The notes under the pieces were generated by a model. That model had not been told where the DNA came from, did not search any database, and saw nothing but the letters and a program-made list of their open reading frames with translations. From positions 636,801-700,800 of the forward strand of contig NW_017803379.1 in assembly GCF_001625305.1 (NCBI RefSeq): a stretch of DNA of 64,000 nt. Reading direction: 5' to 3'. Below are positions 11,871 through 23,656 of the stretch, piece after piece; within the stretch, counting starts at the first letter, position 1, and each line of letters starts with the position of its first letter. The translations under genes were made by a program, and so were the position numbers. The DNA comes from Branchiostoma belcheri. Its lineage: Eukaryota > Chordata > Leptocardii > Amphioxiformes > Branchiostomatidae.

Positions 11871-11879
11871 GCCACACGC

Positions 11880-12773
11880 ATCATTCGGCAAAAAAAGAAG
11901 CACGGAGAACGGGTTCTGCCTGGCTCACCAGGACTACAGTATTGTCGATTAATTATTTCTGATCATAAGGGATGCCATAGGTTTTTCGCCCCATTCGTTT
12001 GTACATGTGTATATGGTTTATTCTGCAAATAGCATTTTACTTGCACTTGCATATAACGTTACAATGCCTCTTTATATATTTTATATTGATCACAGTATCA
12101 TTGTTATTATGCATTGTAACCTTAGTCATTCTATGTTGTTATTATCAAGCTTTGCATGTCTGTATCTGTTTTTGTACTTTTGTTAGATGGCGACATGAAC
12201 ATAAGCTTTAGCTTGAGTGTGTCGTCATCTTGTTTTTTCTGTCATTAAATGTTGTAATAAAAAAATATAGCATGCTACTACAATAAGCAAAAGTTATACA
12301 CTGTATGTACAATGACAAATTCCGCCAATGGTGCAAGAAAACTTAAAATGTGTGGATTTCTTTCTGAATGATCACTTTCATTTTTACTCTCTTTCTGAGA
12401 ATTATTGTCTGTGCATTACGAATGAATAGTCAAGGGATACGATCACCGTAACTTGACCATGCGTAGCGCGTGATCCTAGGTTTGCATATAAAGCGGCTAT
12501 AGCGCGTTCATGTAGGTTTTCATAGAATACTGTACCTGATACAGATTGTCTGAGGTAAATGTTCAAAAGCTATGCGACATAAATTATCCTTTTTAAATTG
12601 CTAACTTGAACTGTTTTCGAGAGTTTCAATTTTTCAGTCTGTCAGACTGTCGTTTTTCTTTTCTTATCACCCCAACTTTGATATTCCTAAGTAGATCCTT
12701 CATAGTCTCGATCAATCATATTGTGTCTTAGGTTACTTGGTTCTTCAGGCAAGGGTGTATGTTAAGTCCTAGA
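11880..12773. other. Intergenic between fold-back element and dipeptidase 3' end
   Basis: AT-rich sequence with no recognised gene. It should include the 3' UTR of the minus-strand dipeptidase; a minus-strand AATAAA occurs near 12014-12019 but is far from the stop codon. Confidence 0.35.
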
Positions 12774-15700
12774 CTATGTATTAGTTGTCCTGCATGTCTG
12801 GTTCCCAAGGTCGGCCTCGCTGATATGGTCTTCATCCGGGGGACGTTCGGACTGGAGTCTGTCTCTCACCTGTAAATAACAACAACAACATCGTTTCACC
12901 ATTTCTGTAGATAGTTATGATGTGATATATTAGTAATTCAAAGTTTGCTGTGTTACGTTTCACTATACCCAATGGCAAAGCGTATGTGTTTACGTTAGAT
13001 GAAAAAAAATCCCCAAAGCAAAATTCTACTTATTTAGTGAGAATTTAAGAAATAAGCGTCTGTGTGAGCCCCTATTCATTTGCCTCCACACCTAGAAAGT
13101 TACAACTAATGTGATCTTTGGTAGCACAATATCCATACTTAAAACCTGGAGTCAATCCATAACAATATATAACGCTGCGTTACTGAGACATCCCTACCTC
13201 CTCTACCTTCCGGAAAACCCGGAGGAAGTTGTTCCCCGCCAGTTTCTTCAGCTGCTCGTCCGTCCAACCTCTCCGCAGGAGTTCTGCGAACAGCCGCGGG
13301 TAACTAGAAACGTCCTCCAACCCACGAGGGTGACTAGACACAGAAAATATGATCAGTGATCACCGTATGCTTATCTCTGCATATCATAGGAAATCAGCAG
13401 CCTTTGTCAAGGGGGTTGGATAAGTTGCCAGAAGAATTAGCTAGCCATGGAGTTACATATTAGATCATTTCCATCACATGTTCTACAATATCTACTGTTG
13501 GTTTCAGTCTGGTCCAGAAAGTTGTATAGTCCTTGGTGGAAAAATATACGCCAGTTTTAGACACGATATCACATAGTACATTATATGTAATCATTATGGA
13601 TATTCAATCAACAAGGAGCCGGTCCCCCATTGCAGAACTATCAGTTACCTGCCACCAATCCCGTCAAAGTCTGCCCCAATCCCGACATGATCCTCCCCTG
13701 CACGGTCTTTGATGTAGTCCACATGATCTGTAAACATGAAAAAAAAGAGTTATAACAGTTGTATTGACCAAAGCAGTACCATTTAGCCCATCAAATTCTC
13801 TACTGTCCTTATCTGCAATATTCGTCAAAAATGAAGTCGATGGCCAGGTACACGTGGTGACACAGGTGTGCTCTGAACTAGATGGCCATTGGTTTATTTG
13901 TTTAACGTTACATATTTAGAAAATGTTCAGTGTAGGACGTAGGTCATTTTTACCTGCGACTTCCTCCATGGTCACGAAATCCCAGTTCGTCCAGGTTGCC
14001 GTAGAGTTGATAAACCCTGGGTAGAAATTCACCATAACTATCCCTCCGTTCATTTTCTGACGTGAGTAGACGAAATGATTGGTAGTTAGTTAATTGTTTG
14101 TGATATACAGATAGGCTTAATATACGGGATGCCACCATAGTCCACGACCCTCATACATGAGGATGGGACTAGGTAAATAAAAAGGTAAAGGAAGGGAATT
14201 TTAGTAAATTAGTGTTACTGTGTTTGTTTGTTTGTTTGCTTTTGTGTACAAAGAACGGACCAAACATCTTGTCACAAAGGGCATATGCTTGATAATGATA
14301 TTCTTTCTTTACTGGTGTTCGCTGTATCAATTTTTTTACAGAGGCAACAATCACCAAAATTATGAAACTCCTTGCGCCTACCATTCTGTCCAGGACGTCA
14401 TCCGGGACGTTTCGCGTCACCGGACAGATGGCGTACGCGGAGGAGTGGCTGAAGACGACCGGAGCTTCTGTGACGTTAAGCGCGTCGCGCATGGTCTGAT
14501 GGGATACATGTGACAGGTCGACAAGCATGCCCAGTCGGTTCATCTCCAGGACAACTTTCTGAAAAAGAAAAGAGGAAAAAAGGCTTTAATAACCCCATTC
14601 TAAATGCAATGTCTTCGGTGGCTAATGGACAATGAATACTGCAATAGTAGTACTGCAACCGTATGATCTGCTTGGAGATGCACATAACTGGCTGTGATAC
14701 GCATATCCATCCTGTATTGGTAGGGACTAGTAATTTCATTTTCAACGATACCAGAAAGTAAAGCAACTTCCTGATCGAAATATCTACTCCTATTCAACAT
14801 CATCTTGTTTCGGTGTAGCAGACGAATGGATTGCCCCATTATGAATACACTGCTAGCTATAGCTGTGGGAACAAACTTCATACCTCTTCTTGTATGTCAA
14901 TGAATTTGTTGGTAGGCATATATATAATGAACATATGTAACATACCTGTCCAAATTCGGTCAGGCCGTCCCCAACAGGCGTGTCATGCGTGCTCGAAGCA
15001 GCCCTGCAAAATACCATATATTCTAAGGACTGTTCTTTTCCAGCAGATAGCGAATTTCAATTATTATAACTATTCTTTCAGAATGCAACATTTGCAAGCA
15101 AATGCAGATGCTCCTCGCCACCAATGCCCCCAGTGCAAGAAAAGGACCATTCAGATACATTTCTTTTACAACTGCATCATGAAATACATGATTTAGCTGA
15201 ATAAAGTAAACGTACCACGGCGTGTCACATGAGTGCGTCAGAGTGACGTAGCGCACGCGCAGCTCGTAGAACATGCGCAGTGCCCCCAGGCTGCTGTCGA
15301 TCCCATGACCGCTCTCCAGACCGATCAGACTGGCGATCTTACCCCGGCTGAAGACGTCAGTTATCTCTGGGGGAGCAGAGATATAGCAAAAAGGATCAAA
15401 GGTAGAACAAAAGGCATATATTACGTTTATAATATCCAATGAATGAATGAAAGTAAGACCTTTATTAAAATACACATGTAGTAAACTAATAACTACTAGT
15501 ATATCCGTAAATAATTTCATCAGGTTGGTAAAGGATTGAATAGTAAAGTTCTTTGATCACAACCATCTTTTACGAGCCTACGTTTCGATGACCGTCTGTC
15601 ATCTTCATCAGGGCAATGGTTTACTGTGTCCAGTAAACACAGTAAACCAGTCAGAATTGCCCTGATGAAGCGAAACGTAGGCTCGTGAAAAATAAATGGT

Positions 15701-17612
15701 TGTAATCAAAGAACTTTGCTATTCATTAATAACTATATCGTTTGTGTATTTGTATGTGGGTGTAGAGAGAGACGGGGTTTTACACATATAGAGTGGATAG
15801 AAGTAGAGAGGATAGACAGAGAATAGAAGTAGAGAGAGAACAGAAGAGAGGAGTGAATGACTTTACATTATATTATTATAATGAATGTGAAAGCATTTTC
15901 CTCCGACTTGATAAGACAACTTACCCTCCGAGCTGGTGGCAAACTCAAAGACGTCTGGGTACTTTCTGACAATCCTGTAGATGACGTCAATCTGCGCAAG
16001 CGCCCTGCGCACAGCGTCCTTGTGCTGAGATGTACAAGGAAAGAACGAACTCCAGAACTGGAAAAAAGACAATTATGAATGTCATTTTATTTATACGATA
16101 GAGAGTATCAAAATCCATAGAGCATTTTTATTCACATTCACATTTTCTTCATCAGTCTTTATCAAACAGTCATTAAGAAGGGCGAGATGTCCATTGCTAC
16201 CCATTTAATATGTTTATGGAGGCTACTGTTGACTAGACTAACTAAATTGGCAGCCTCAATATTGTCTGATTGATAAAGGTTAGTTATGAGGTATCTGAAT
16301 TACACCTTGATTTCTCTACATTGGTCTAAGTGTTCCTTTAGCTTTGATATACATAACTTGTCTAGATGTGTTCAGTTTTTCACTGTTTCGCATTTAGCTT
16401 TGTACATCACATCGTGTCAAAAAAAACATTTGGATTGCTTGGCAAATGTCGACATGTACTTGATTTTATGTCATAATTTGTTTTATCTGCAATATCAAAT
16501 AAGATTGATTCTTCTCAATTTTATATGAGAAGAAATATATAGAAAAATGACATCTCACATTTCTACATACCTGGGCACCAACTTTACCCTCCCTCAGGCG
16601 AGGAATGTCCGTTTGAGATTTGTTGCCTAGCAACGGACGCAGATCGTTTTCTAAGTTGATATTGTTTATGGCGCCGTCGACGGCAGTCTCCAGGAACATC
16701 GGTAAGTCATTATGACTAGGCAATATGGAAATGTGTTAAAAAGACAAGATAAAAAGAAAATAAGAAAGTTCTTACGAATTCCGAACCTGGAATATGTTCT
16801 GTTTTAGGTGAAGGGGTGATAAAGGTCCTGAAGTAAATACTAACAGCATTACTAACTTTCTTTTATTTTTATTATTTGCTTATTTCAGTATATTACAACA
16901 TGAAAGGGATGGCAAAACAGGTGCATACGCACGTAAGTTTGTTTGTTTGTTATGATCTCTGGGCTATAACGTTAATGAATATCTATATTTCATAGTTCAT
17001 CTTTTTTGCATCATTTTACCTTGACTATTGTATGTGCTTCTGTTATCATTTCAATACACATTGACTTTTCCTGCCAATATTTTTGTGTTTTTGCTTTGTT
17101 TTGTTTTGTTTAATTTGTTTTTTCACCCAACTGACATGCTCACAGTAAAAGTAACTAGTCTATTGACTATTCGGCATACGCGGATGTTTGGTAGGCAAAG
17201 TCCATTCAGAGCATTTTCTTGACATTTACAGTTTAAAACGATGTTTAAAAACCTATTAACACAGTACATTTTGCCATTTTCTGGCGACAAAATTAAACTT
17301 CTAAGTTCTATGTGAATGAACGTAACCCGGTCCATAAATTTGAATGTTTTATGGTCTTGTTTACAAATTGTTCAGTTCATACGGACTGGTCAAAACGGAC
17401 TTCACTCACCCATCCACAAGCGGCACTTGACTGAGAATCTCCTTCGCTCGACTGAGGTCGTCTGGATCGTGGAGATACTGTGGAACGACAATCGCCACGA
17501 CTACTGCTCCCACGCCTACCAAACTACCCAGGATGACGAAGAAAACTATTCTTGTGCACCTGCATTTCTTAACAAACTTTGTGTCCGCCATCTTGAAAGA
17601 ACGACCTGACAC
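12774..17612 (-). CDS. DPEP: Membrane dipeptidase (renal dipeptidase family), N-terminally anchored
   Basis: Ten exons with phase kept: 17410-17612, 16571-16715, 15925-16057, 15216-15366, 14946-15003, 14382-14558, 13954-14056, 13649-13727, 13198-13333 and 12774-12869, giving 426 residues. The zinc ligands of the family are all present: H69 and D71 in GHNDLP, the bridging E178 in [10 protein letters not shown]247 in DLSHVS and H268 in FSHSSAY, plus D343 in GADFDG. The family hydrolyses dipeptides, cystinyl-bis-glycine and leukotriene D4 at the cell surface. Vertebrate DPEPs have a cleaved signal peptide and a GPI tail. Here the N-terminus is basic residues plus one hydrophobic helix (about residues 22-43) and the C-terminus is polar, suggesting a type II membrane protein. 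A second ATG at 17589-17591 lies in a YY1-like AAGATGGCGG context and may be the true start (419 residues). Confidence 0.93.
15537..15725. repeat. Fold-back element in dipeptidase intron
   Basis: The left arm (from 15537) and right arm (ending 15725) are inverted copies of about 80 bases around a short centre. The right arm lacks about 15 bases that form an internal hairpin in the left arm. On the minus strand the left arm contains the CTGATGAAG...CGAAACGT block also seen at 39521-39552 and 37971-38002, so it probably belongs to a retroelement end family. Confidence 0.8.
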
Positions 17613-18080
17613 CTGCTGTAACGTTATATGTGCTTAGTAAGTGGTAAGTGACCTTTGTATCAGGTCACGTGCTATTTATCTTTTCAGTCTGAAAAGCTGG
17701 CCTTGTTTTTACTTTGTAAACACTGTTCAGGCATTTTAGTCGTGCTACACATGTATAACCCTACATGCTTTGTAAAGAAGCAACGTTATTTCTTGGACTA
17801 TCGAGCTCGAGACATGCAAGTATATAATACACTGTACAACATAAATCAACTGGATTCCAGTTGTTGCAATTTCTCTGGGATACAATGTATGTATCAGTAC
17901 ACGCTTGTTACATCAACAAACCGTCGACGCCTCACAATCTGTTTGTCAGCCGATGTTAGTAAGCAGAGAGTTCAGGAGCGCCCGAGCCTAGATCGCTCCT
18001 GGACTTGAAATTGTCGGGGGATTGATTTGGATTAGACTTCCTTGTGACTGTGTGAGTTTCCGCTGATTGGGTTTTGACGT

Positions 18081-18232
18081 GTTGGATCCAGCCCACACCG
18101 ATTGCAAAGTTTTCATCTGAACAGTTGAAATGGAGCCGAAAAGTCACCAGTAAGTCCTTGCGCTCAGCGTGCTCATCGAAAACAAGTAAAGTTAATTGTC
18201 TACGTTCTCTTCGATCCTTTGTGAAGACCATG
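18081..18232 (-). repeat. Relic of a second NHL-gene upstream region
   Basis: This stretch aligns with 22651-22786, the region upstream of the NHL gene, over about 140 bases with many shared blocks (for example CCGATTGCAAAGTTTT and, further on, GTCTAYGTTCT). It lies just beyond the 3' end of the NHL gene. No coding copy follows it before the dipeptidase, so it looks like the leftover of a tandem gene duplication. The rest of 17613-18343 holds no recognised gene. Confidence 0.7.
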
Positions 18233-18343
18233 TTAGTTTTACTTTTGCTATATAAAAGTAAATGTAAAGATTACATTCTGTCAACTTTTTAGAAAGTCTA
18301 CAAAAACTAGAAATGTTGACGACGCCGTAATTGGTCAACATCT

Positions 18344-21300
18344 TCACAGCAATACCAACTCGCGAGGGATGATGGTTATTGTGTGAGACCGTACATGGGT
18401 CACTACCAACTGCCGATCCGGGCCACAAGCAAGACCCCATGGAGATTTCATGCGAACGACCGTGCGGACAAACTTCCCACGGCTGGTGAACATGTCAATC
18501 CTTTTATTTTTCCTGTTGGAGACGAAGATGTGACCCGAGCTGTCCGTACAGATACCCATAGGAAGTCGCAGTTGACCTTCACCGCTACCTTTGCCTCCGA
18601 ACTGGAAAAGCTTGCCTCCATCTTGAGTGTACACCTGGACAGCTTGACTCCTTACGTCGGTGAAAAGAATATTTCCTTCATTACTGAATGCGACGTAACC
18701 ACTTTCTACTCCACGAACCAACTGGAATCTCTTGTATAACGAGCCGTCGGGCCGAAGCACAAAAATAAAATTGGGTTTCGCAGCAACAACGATGTTGTTG
18801 TTTGGTGCGTTTGCTGCAATGGTTGGGGTATAAGCTGAGGCTGTGAAGGCGATTGTGAAGATTTGTTGGCCGCTTTGGCTGTACTTTACTACTTTTATTC
18901 CATTTATACGAACTACTCCTGCAACCCATATAAATCCCTTTGCGTCAATTGCAACATCGTAGGGGGCAATAGTTCGCTTCGTCTGACCCGGTACTGTGTA
19001 TACAGTTTTGAAGAAGCGGAGAAAAGCCCCGTTTTTGCTGAAGACCTGGACCCGTCTGTTGTATATATCTGCCACATATATTTCACTGTCAACAGACATG
19101 GCCACTCCGCGGGGATAGTTGAATTGCCCTGGGCTTTTTCCCTTCCCGCCAAGTGTGATCTTCTCCGGCTTTATGATTTTGCCATGGCTTCCTGCAATCA
19201 GTGATTTATTCCTTACTTATACGATCTTGAATGTTACTTACGCCCTGGCAATCAATTCTAAGTAAAACACACCAGCCGATTGGAATACATCACTCCCCCC
19301 CCCCCCCCAGAAAGATAAGTCACGGCTATACATATGCTTGAAGATCTAAAAAAACATCTGGCTATTTGCTTGTCGTTTAAGATGCATAATAATTACCTTT
19401 GTGGATAGTTGTTGTAATGGCACGGCCAGTGCTCACTTCAGTTCGGGTCGTATTAAAGGTCATCGTCGTTTGGTAGGAGGATATCTTTGATGTTGTTGGG
19501 AACTTCGTTGCAGCAAAAGTTGTGGTAGAAGTCGTCGTATCAAAAGTCGTTGTGATAAAAGTTGTTGTGATGGGTGAAGTGGTTGTCACTGCCGTAGCAT
19601 CCGAGGTGACTACATAGTCAGTGGCAGGCTTCGTGCTTGGAGCAACACCTACAAAGTACTGTATTACTAAGTTTATGTTTCTTATGATTTGGTTGAACAA
19701 AGTTACAAACATTAGCAGAGATATGGGCACACACAAGAATTATCCGTTTATGCCATCATCCCCTTAAGCATTCAACATACAAGGCAGAAATTTAAAATAA
19801 CACATGATACAAGACAAAGAACAAAATCAACTAGAGATACATAAGAACCAAAGTTATCAATATGTAGCTGTGCTTTAAACTAAAATTGATGATGCGACAG
19901 TGTTTTGAACGAGAGAGGGTAGGGTAACCTGTGAGAAGTATACTGACTAGCTTCGTGTGATATCTTTCCTGTAACTCGTATACATGTATCTCCATCACAA
20001 CTACTCTCATGTTGACTGAGTTACTGAGTTTACCTTCTGAGCTGGAGGAGGTTGGAGACAGAGTGGCATCTCGTGCGTTGTTTGTGGTAGTTCCTACCTG
20101 TAATGGAATGATAACTGCTCTACACTTGCTGTTTCCTGTGTCATAACCAGCTGTGAATGACATACCCGAAGGGTGTCACACTAAAAGGCAAAGTGACCCA
20201 ACTTAGTCGTCTTACACATTCTTGGATAATAAAGAGCCTGATAGATCACATTTTATCGACTTTACCGTATAATAATAAGTGCAAAGAGCTTTACAAAAGA
20301 GCAAATTGGAGCAAATATATCAAAGAGCAGTCAATATACATATTCCCCCCTCCTATGGAGATAGAGATAAAGAAAGACAGCTCTTAATGCTAGTACTAGT
20401 TGAAAATATAGATAGACAACCAATAGAAAGCTTCAACTCACTACCTTAGCCCTCATGGTGGACAGATTAGCCATTTCTGTTGGCCCAGATCTGCAGCAGG
20501 CAGGGGTGGGAGTTGTACTCAAGTCTGAGGTGAGCTGGTCATGAAAAAATGTCTAATGTATCAACCAATGCATGATAATAACCAATAAACGGCTGCTCAA
20601 CTAACGCGGTCATTGTTTGGAAATGTTCTGAAAAGGCCACAAGACACACATTAACAACAAGACGTACTATACGCAGCGGGAGTTGGCTGTATTAGGTTTC
20701 ACTAGTATGCTCGTAAAGGATGATACGTGCTCTGCATGCTAAAGACAGATCTCTAGTACAGAATACTGCTGAAGCTGTACCACAACAACATTATAAATTC
20801 TGTCCTAGAGCTATGGTATTTTCAACTTTCAAGATGCAAAATGCAGTGAAACAAATCGAAGAAAGACTGAATGTGAAGTAACTGCACTTTAATATACCTT
20901 GCGCTACTCGTAAGAACATTGGTATCCAACCGACTTAACGTGTTGCTTTAGGATATCAGCAGTAAGAAGGCAGATCCTTTGCTTCAAAATATTTTTTTTT
21001 TTTACAAAAGAGACTCACGAAGGTATAAGGCATTTACCAAGAAAGAAAGAACAAGGAATGCATATGCTTGCCTTTGAGCACCTTGCGTGTTGTCGTTTAA
21101 CGATAAACCGATGACGATTCCGCTGATGACCAATGATAATGCCAAGATAATGCCTGATATGATTCCCACCCACTGCTTTGTGAGCCCTGATAAAATTGTC
21201 AAAAATACCCAAAACATAAAAAATTGGAGGACACTAATTTAGTGAAAACAAGGGAAATTGGTTTGCTAAATACAGTACCTTTAAATGGTTTCATGTTTCA

Positions 21301-22412
21301 TGTATTGATAGACGTATATTAGTGAAGCATCATGGCAATACGTGCAATAAAGGTAGGGTTCTGGAAAAGCCTGTGTAGGCAAAACTTACTGCGAGCTGCT
21401 TGTTGGGGAATGTTTGGTACATACATCGGATTTTGGTTGAGGGCGTTTCGCATGGTAGTCGGATCTATGACTCCTTGGTGCTGAAGTGCCCTCCAGTGTT
21501 GTCGAATTCTCTGCATGTTCCTGTGTGAGGCTGATGTGTCACCATCATTCATGGGCGCGTCACGTCGGCTTACGTCAGTCATGTCATATTGGCTCATGTG
21601 GGCGACAGCATATGTCGTAATGTATCGACGTCGTCAGTGCGTGTTCTTCTGTTGCCATCTGCATCAACATGTCATCATCGTCGTCTTCCTGGTACCTAAC
21701 GGCGTACGGTGTGCCGCGTCCTGCGAGTATTCCATTCTCGCCATCTCCCTGATACCTGATAGCGTATGGCTTGATGTGGGGGTCGTTGTTAGTAGGCGTG
21801 AAGGTAGATTTAGGGCGAACAGAAGGGCCAGTATCAGCTTCTGCAGAGACAGCGGTAAGTGGCGTGGTTCGGGGATTGCAATCACTGTCAATAGTAGCCG
21901 GCCTGTGTGCTGGTTCTGGGCAGACATCTGACTCATATGTTTCATCTGAATCACTGATGTTCTGTGAACATTCCACATCAGTGTTATCGGCGCTTGGTGA
22001 GTACGTCGGATTTTGGCTCATGGCATTTTGCGAGTACACCAGATCAGGGTTTTGAGTGTTCTGTTCGGACATCGGATTTTGATAAAGTGCACTCCAAGGA
22101 AGTTGGATACCACGCATGTTTAAGTAATCTAGAACAAAGGACTGAAATGCCAGCATTATTTTCTGATACATCATTTCTGTTGTCAGCCGTAGCATCGGTT
22201 ACCACGTGATCAGTTAGATTGGGATAAGGATCGCCATCGTTAACGTCATCACAGATATTTGTGATGTACGGATCGCCATGCCTGTCATCTTGCCTGGCGG
22301 TAGTTTCCCGAGTTCCAGCATCCAGGCTTTCTCGCTGCATACAGCTGGTTTGAACTGGAGGGTCGCTCCTCGGCCGCTTTGGTACGGTGTCGGGGGGACA
22401 TTCTTCAGCCAT
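18344..22412 (-). CDS. Transmembrane NHL-repeat protein (TRIM2/3-like beta-propeller), N-terminal region with frame breaks
   Basis: Recognisable exons: N-terminal cytoplasmic region about 21393-22412, TM exon 21082-21186, a short Ser/Thr exon near 20032-20094, a Thr-rich mucin-like stalk 19397-19648, and a terminal exon 18344-19191. The terminal exon carries a six-bladed-type NHL propeller with repeats such as GVAMSVDSEIYVADIYNRRVQVFS, ending in a final blade before the stop. The TM helix is WVGIISGIILALSLVISGIVIG. The N-terminus has PYAIRYQ, PYAVRYQ and NPMYVPN motifs that I associate with a lancelet-expanded family. The N-terminal coding sequence runs in three frames (ATG frame to about 22150, a second frame to about 21640, a third to 21393), so it is either affected by single-base errors or decaying. 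Ligand and function are unknown. Confidence 0.75.
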
Positions 22413-22650
22413 GGTTCCAACAGGTCTCAGTGGCGATATGGCAGCTGGATCTGGTTCTATCTGGTAAGGGATTACTCTGGGCTATGTACATTTTACCAGT
22501 GCTCACTTCCTGCATCAAACAGTGCGCGTGGTTCTCCAGACATTTAATTTGCCTCGCTTGCTCCTGGAGAGGATTTTGGAGATTTGGTGTGGAGCAAACT
22601 TAATAGTGAATCTGCGTATTGGTACTGATTGCATTTTCACAACACTGAGT

Positions 22651-22786
22651 GTTGGATACAGCCCGCCCCGATTGCAAAGTTTTGATCTGAACGCTGCGTA
22701 TGGAACCTAAAAGTCACCTTTAAATCCCTATAGCTTAGCGTTCTTTGTCTATGTTCTGTTCGAACCATTGCCTTTGAAGATCATGA
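22651..22786 (-). repeat. Upstream region of NHL gene, duplicated at 18081-18232
   Basis: It lies 240-375 bases before the NHL-gene ATG on the minus strand and is shared with 18081-18232. Its conservation in both places suggests promoter or 5' UTR sequence. No TATA box is evident. Confidence 0.6.
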
Positions 22787-23039
22787 TCATAGTACTTCTA
22801 CCCACACTTTGTGAAAGTGAATGTTGCTACTTTCACCTACCCAATGTGAATGTTTCATTCCACCAGCTTTTTTGGTCTAACTGCAAGATACTTCTTATCT
22901 TAGTTCTTATGGTGTAGAAATATATCTTCCTATCAAGAGGAATGACTGCATCTAGGTGATGTCATATATATGAACATATTTCTATACATGTCACATCAAG
23001 ATTATAAAAACAACAAACGACAGTCTAGAATATAAGTCA

Positions 23040-23656
23040 AAGACTTTATTCTACAAAATCGATCAATTTATTATCTAGTACGTCATCAAGAACTAGATAT
23101 TTGACACGATATCTGACACAATTTCATCCGACAGTGCTTCCTAATGAATGTAATTTTTCGGAACTGGACGGTTCTAAACTATGCATCACAGTGTACAAGT
23201 ATTGGTTCTAGCAGCAAGGTAAAGGAAACTCCACTATCAACGTAATCATATCATTTCGAATCTAACCATTCTTCATGAACACTTGAACGAGTCTATTCTA
23301 TTAACTGAACAAACTTAGACTTCCTCAAAAGCGCTTGAGGGCGTTAAAAAATTTCCAAATGTAAACACAAATCCATCAGTGTCACATACCTTTTCTTTTG
23401 TTCAATGTGTACAATGGCTGTACACTGGCATGACAGCATGCATATTCATTGTCCACTTGGGTAAATGGAACTGAAAATAGTTCGTAGATGTCTAGGATCT
23501 AAGTTAGAGCTACATATGTGTGCATTGCAAAGTAACATCGTCAAATAACAGAGGTACAAGAAACATCCTGTGCGCTTCGATTCTTAATCAAGTTATGCAG
23601 CAAAATGCATGGCGGCTGTAAAGTCATGAATGAACATTCTGTACTTTGTACTCATT
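23040..23656 (-). other. FAM181-like 3' UTR with poly(A) signal
   Basis: No coding signal. A minus-strand AATAAA lies at 23045-23050, about 610 bases after the stop codon, so the transcript probably ends near 23030. Confidence 0.5.

Noticed and set aside
11610..11884. Overlapping frames near 11.7 kb on both strands as a gene
   Set aside because: They mirror each other because the sequence is a fold-back element.
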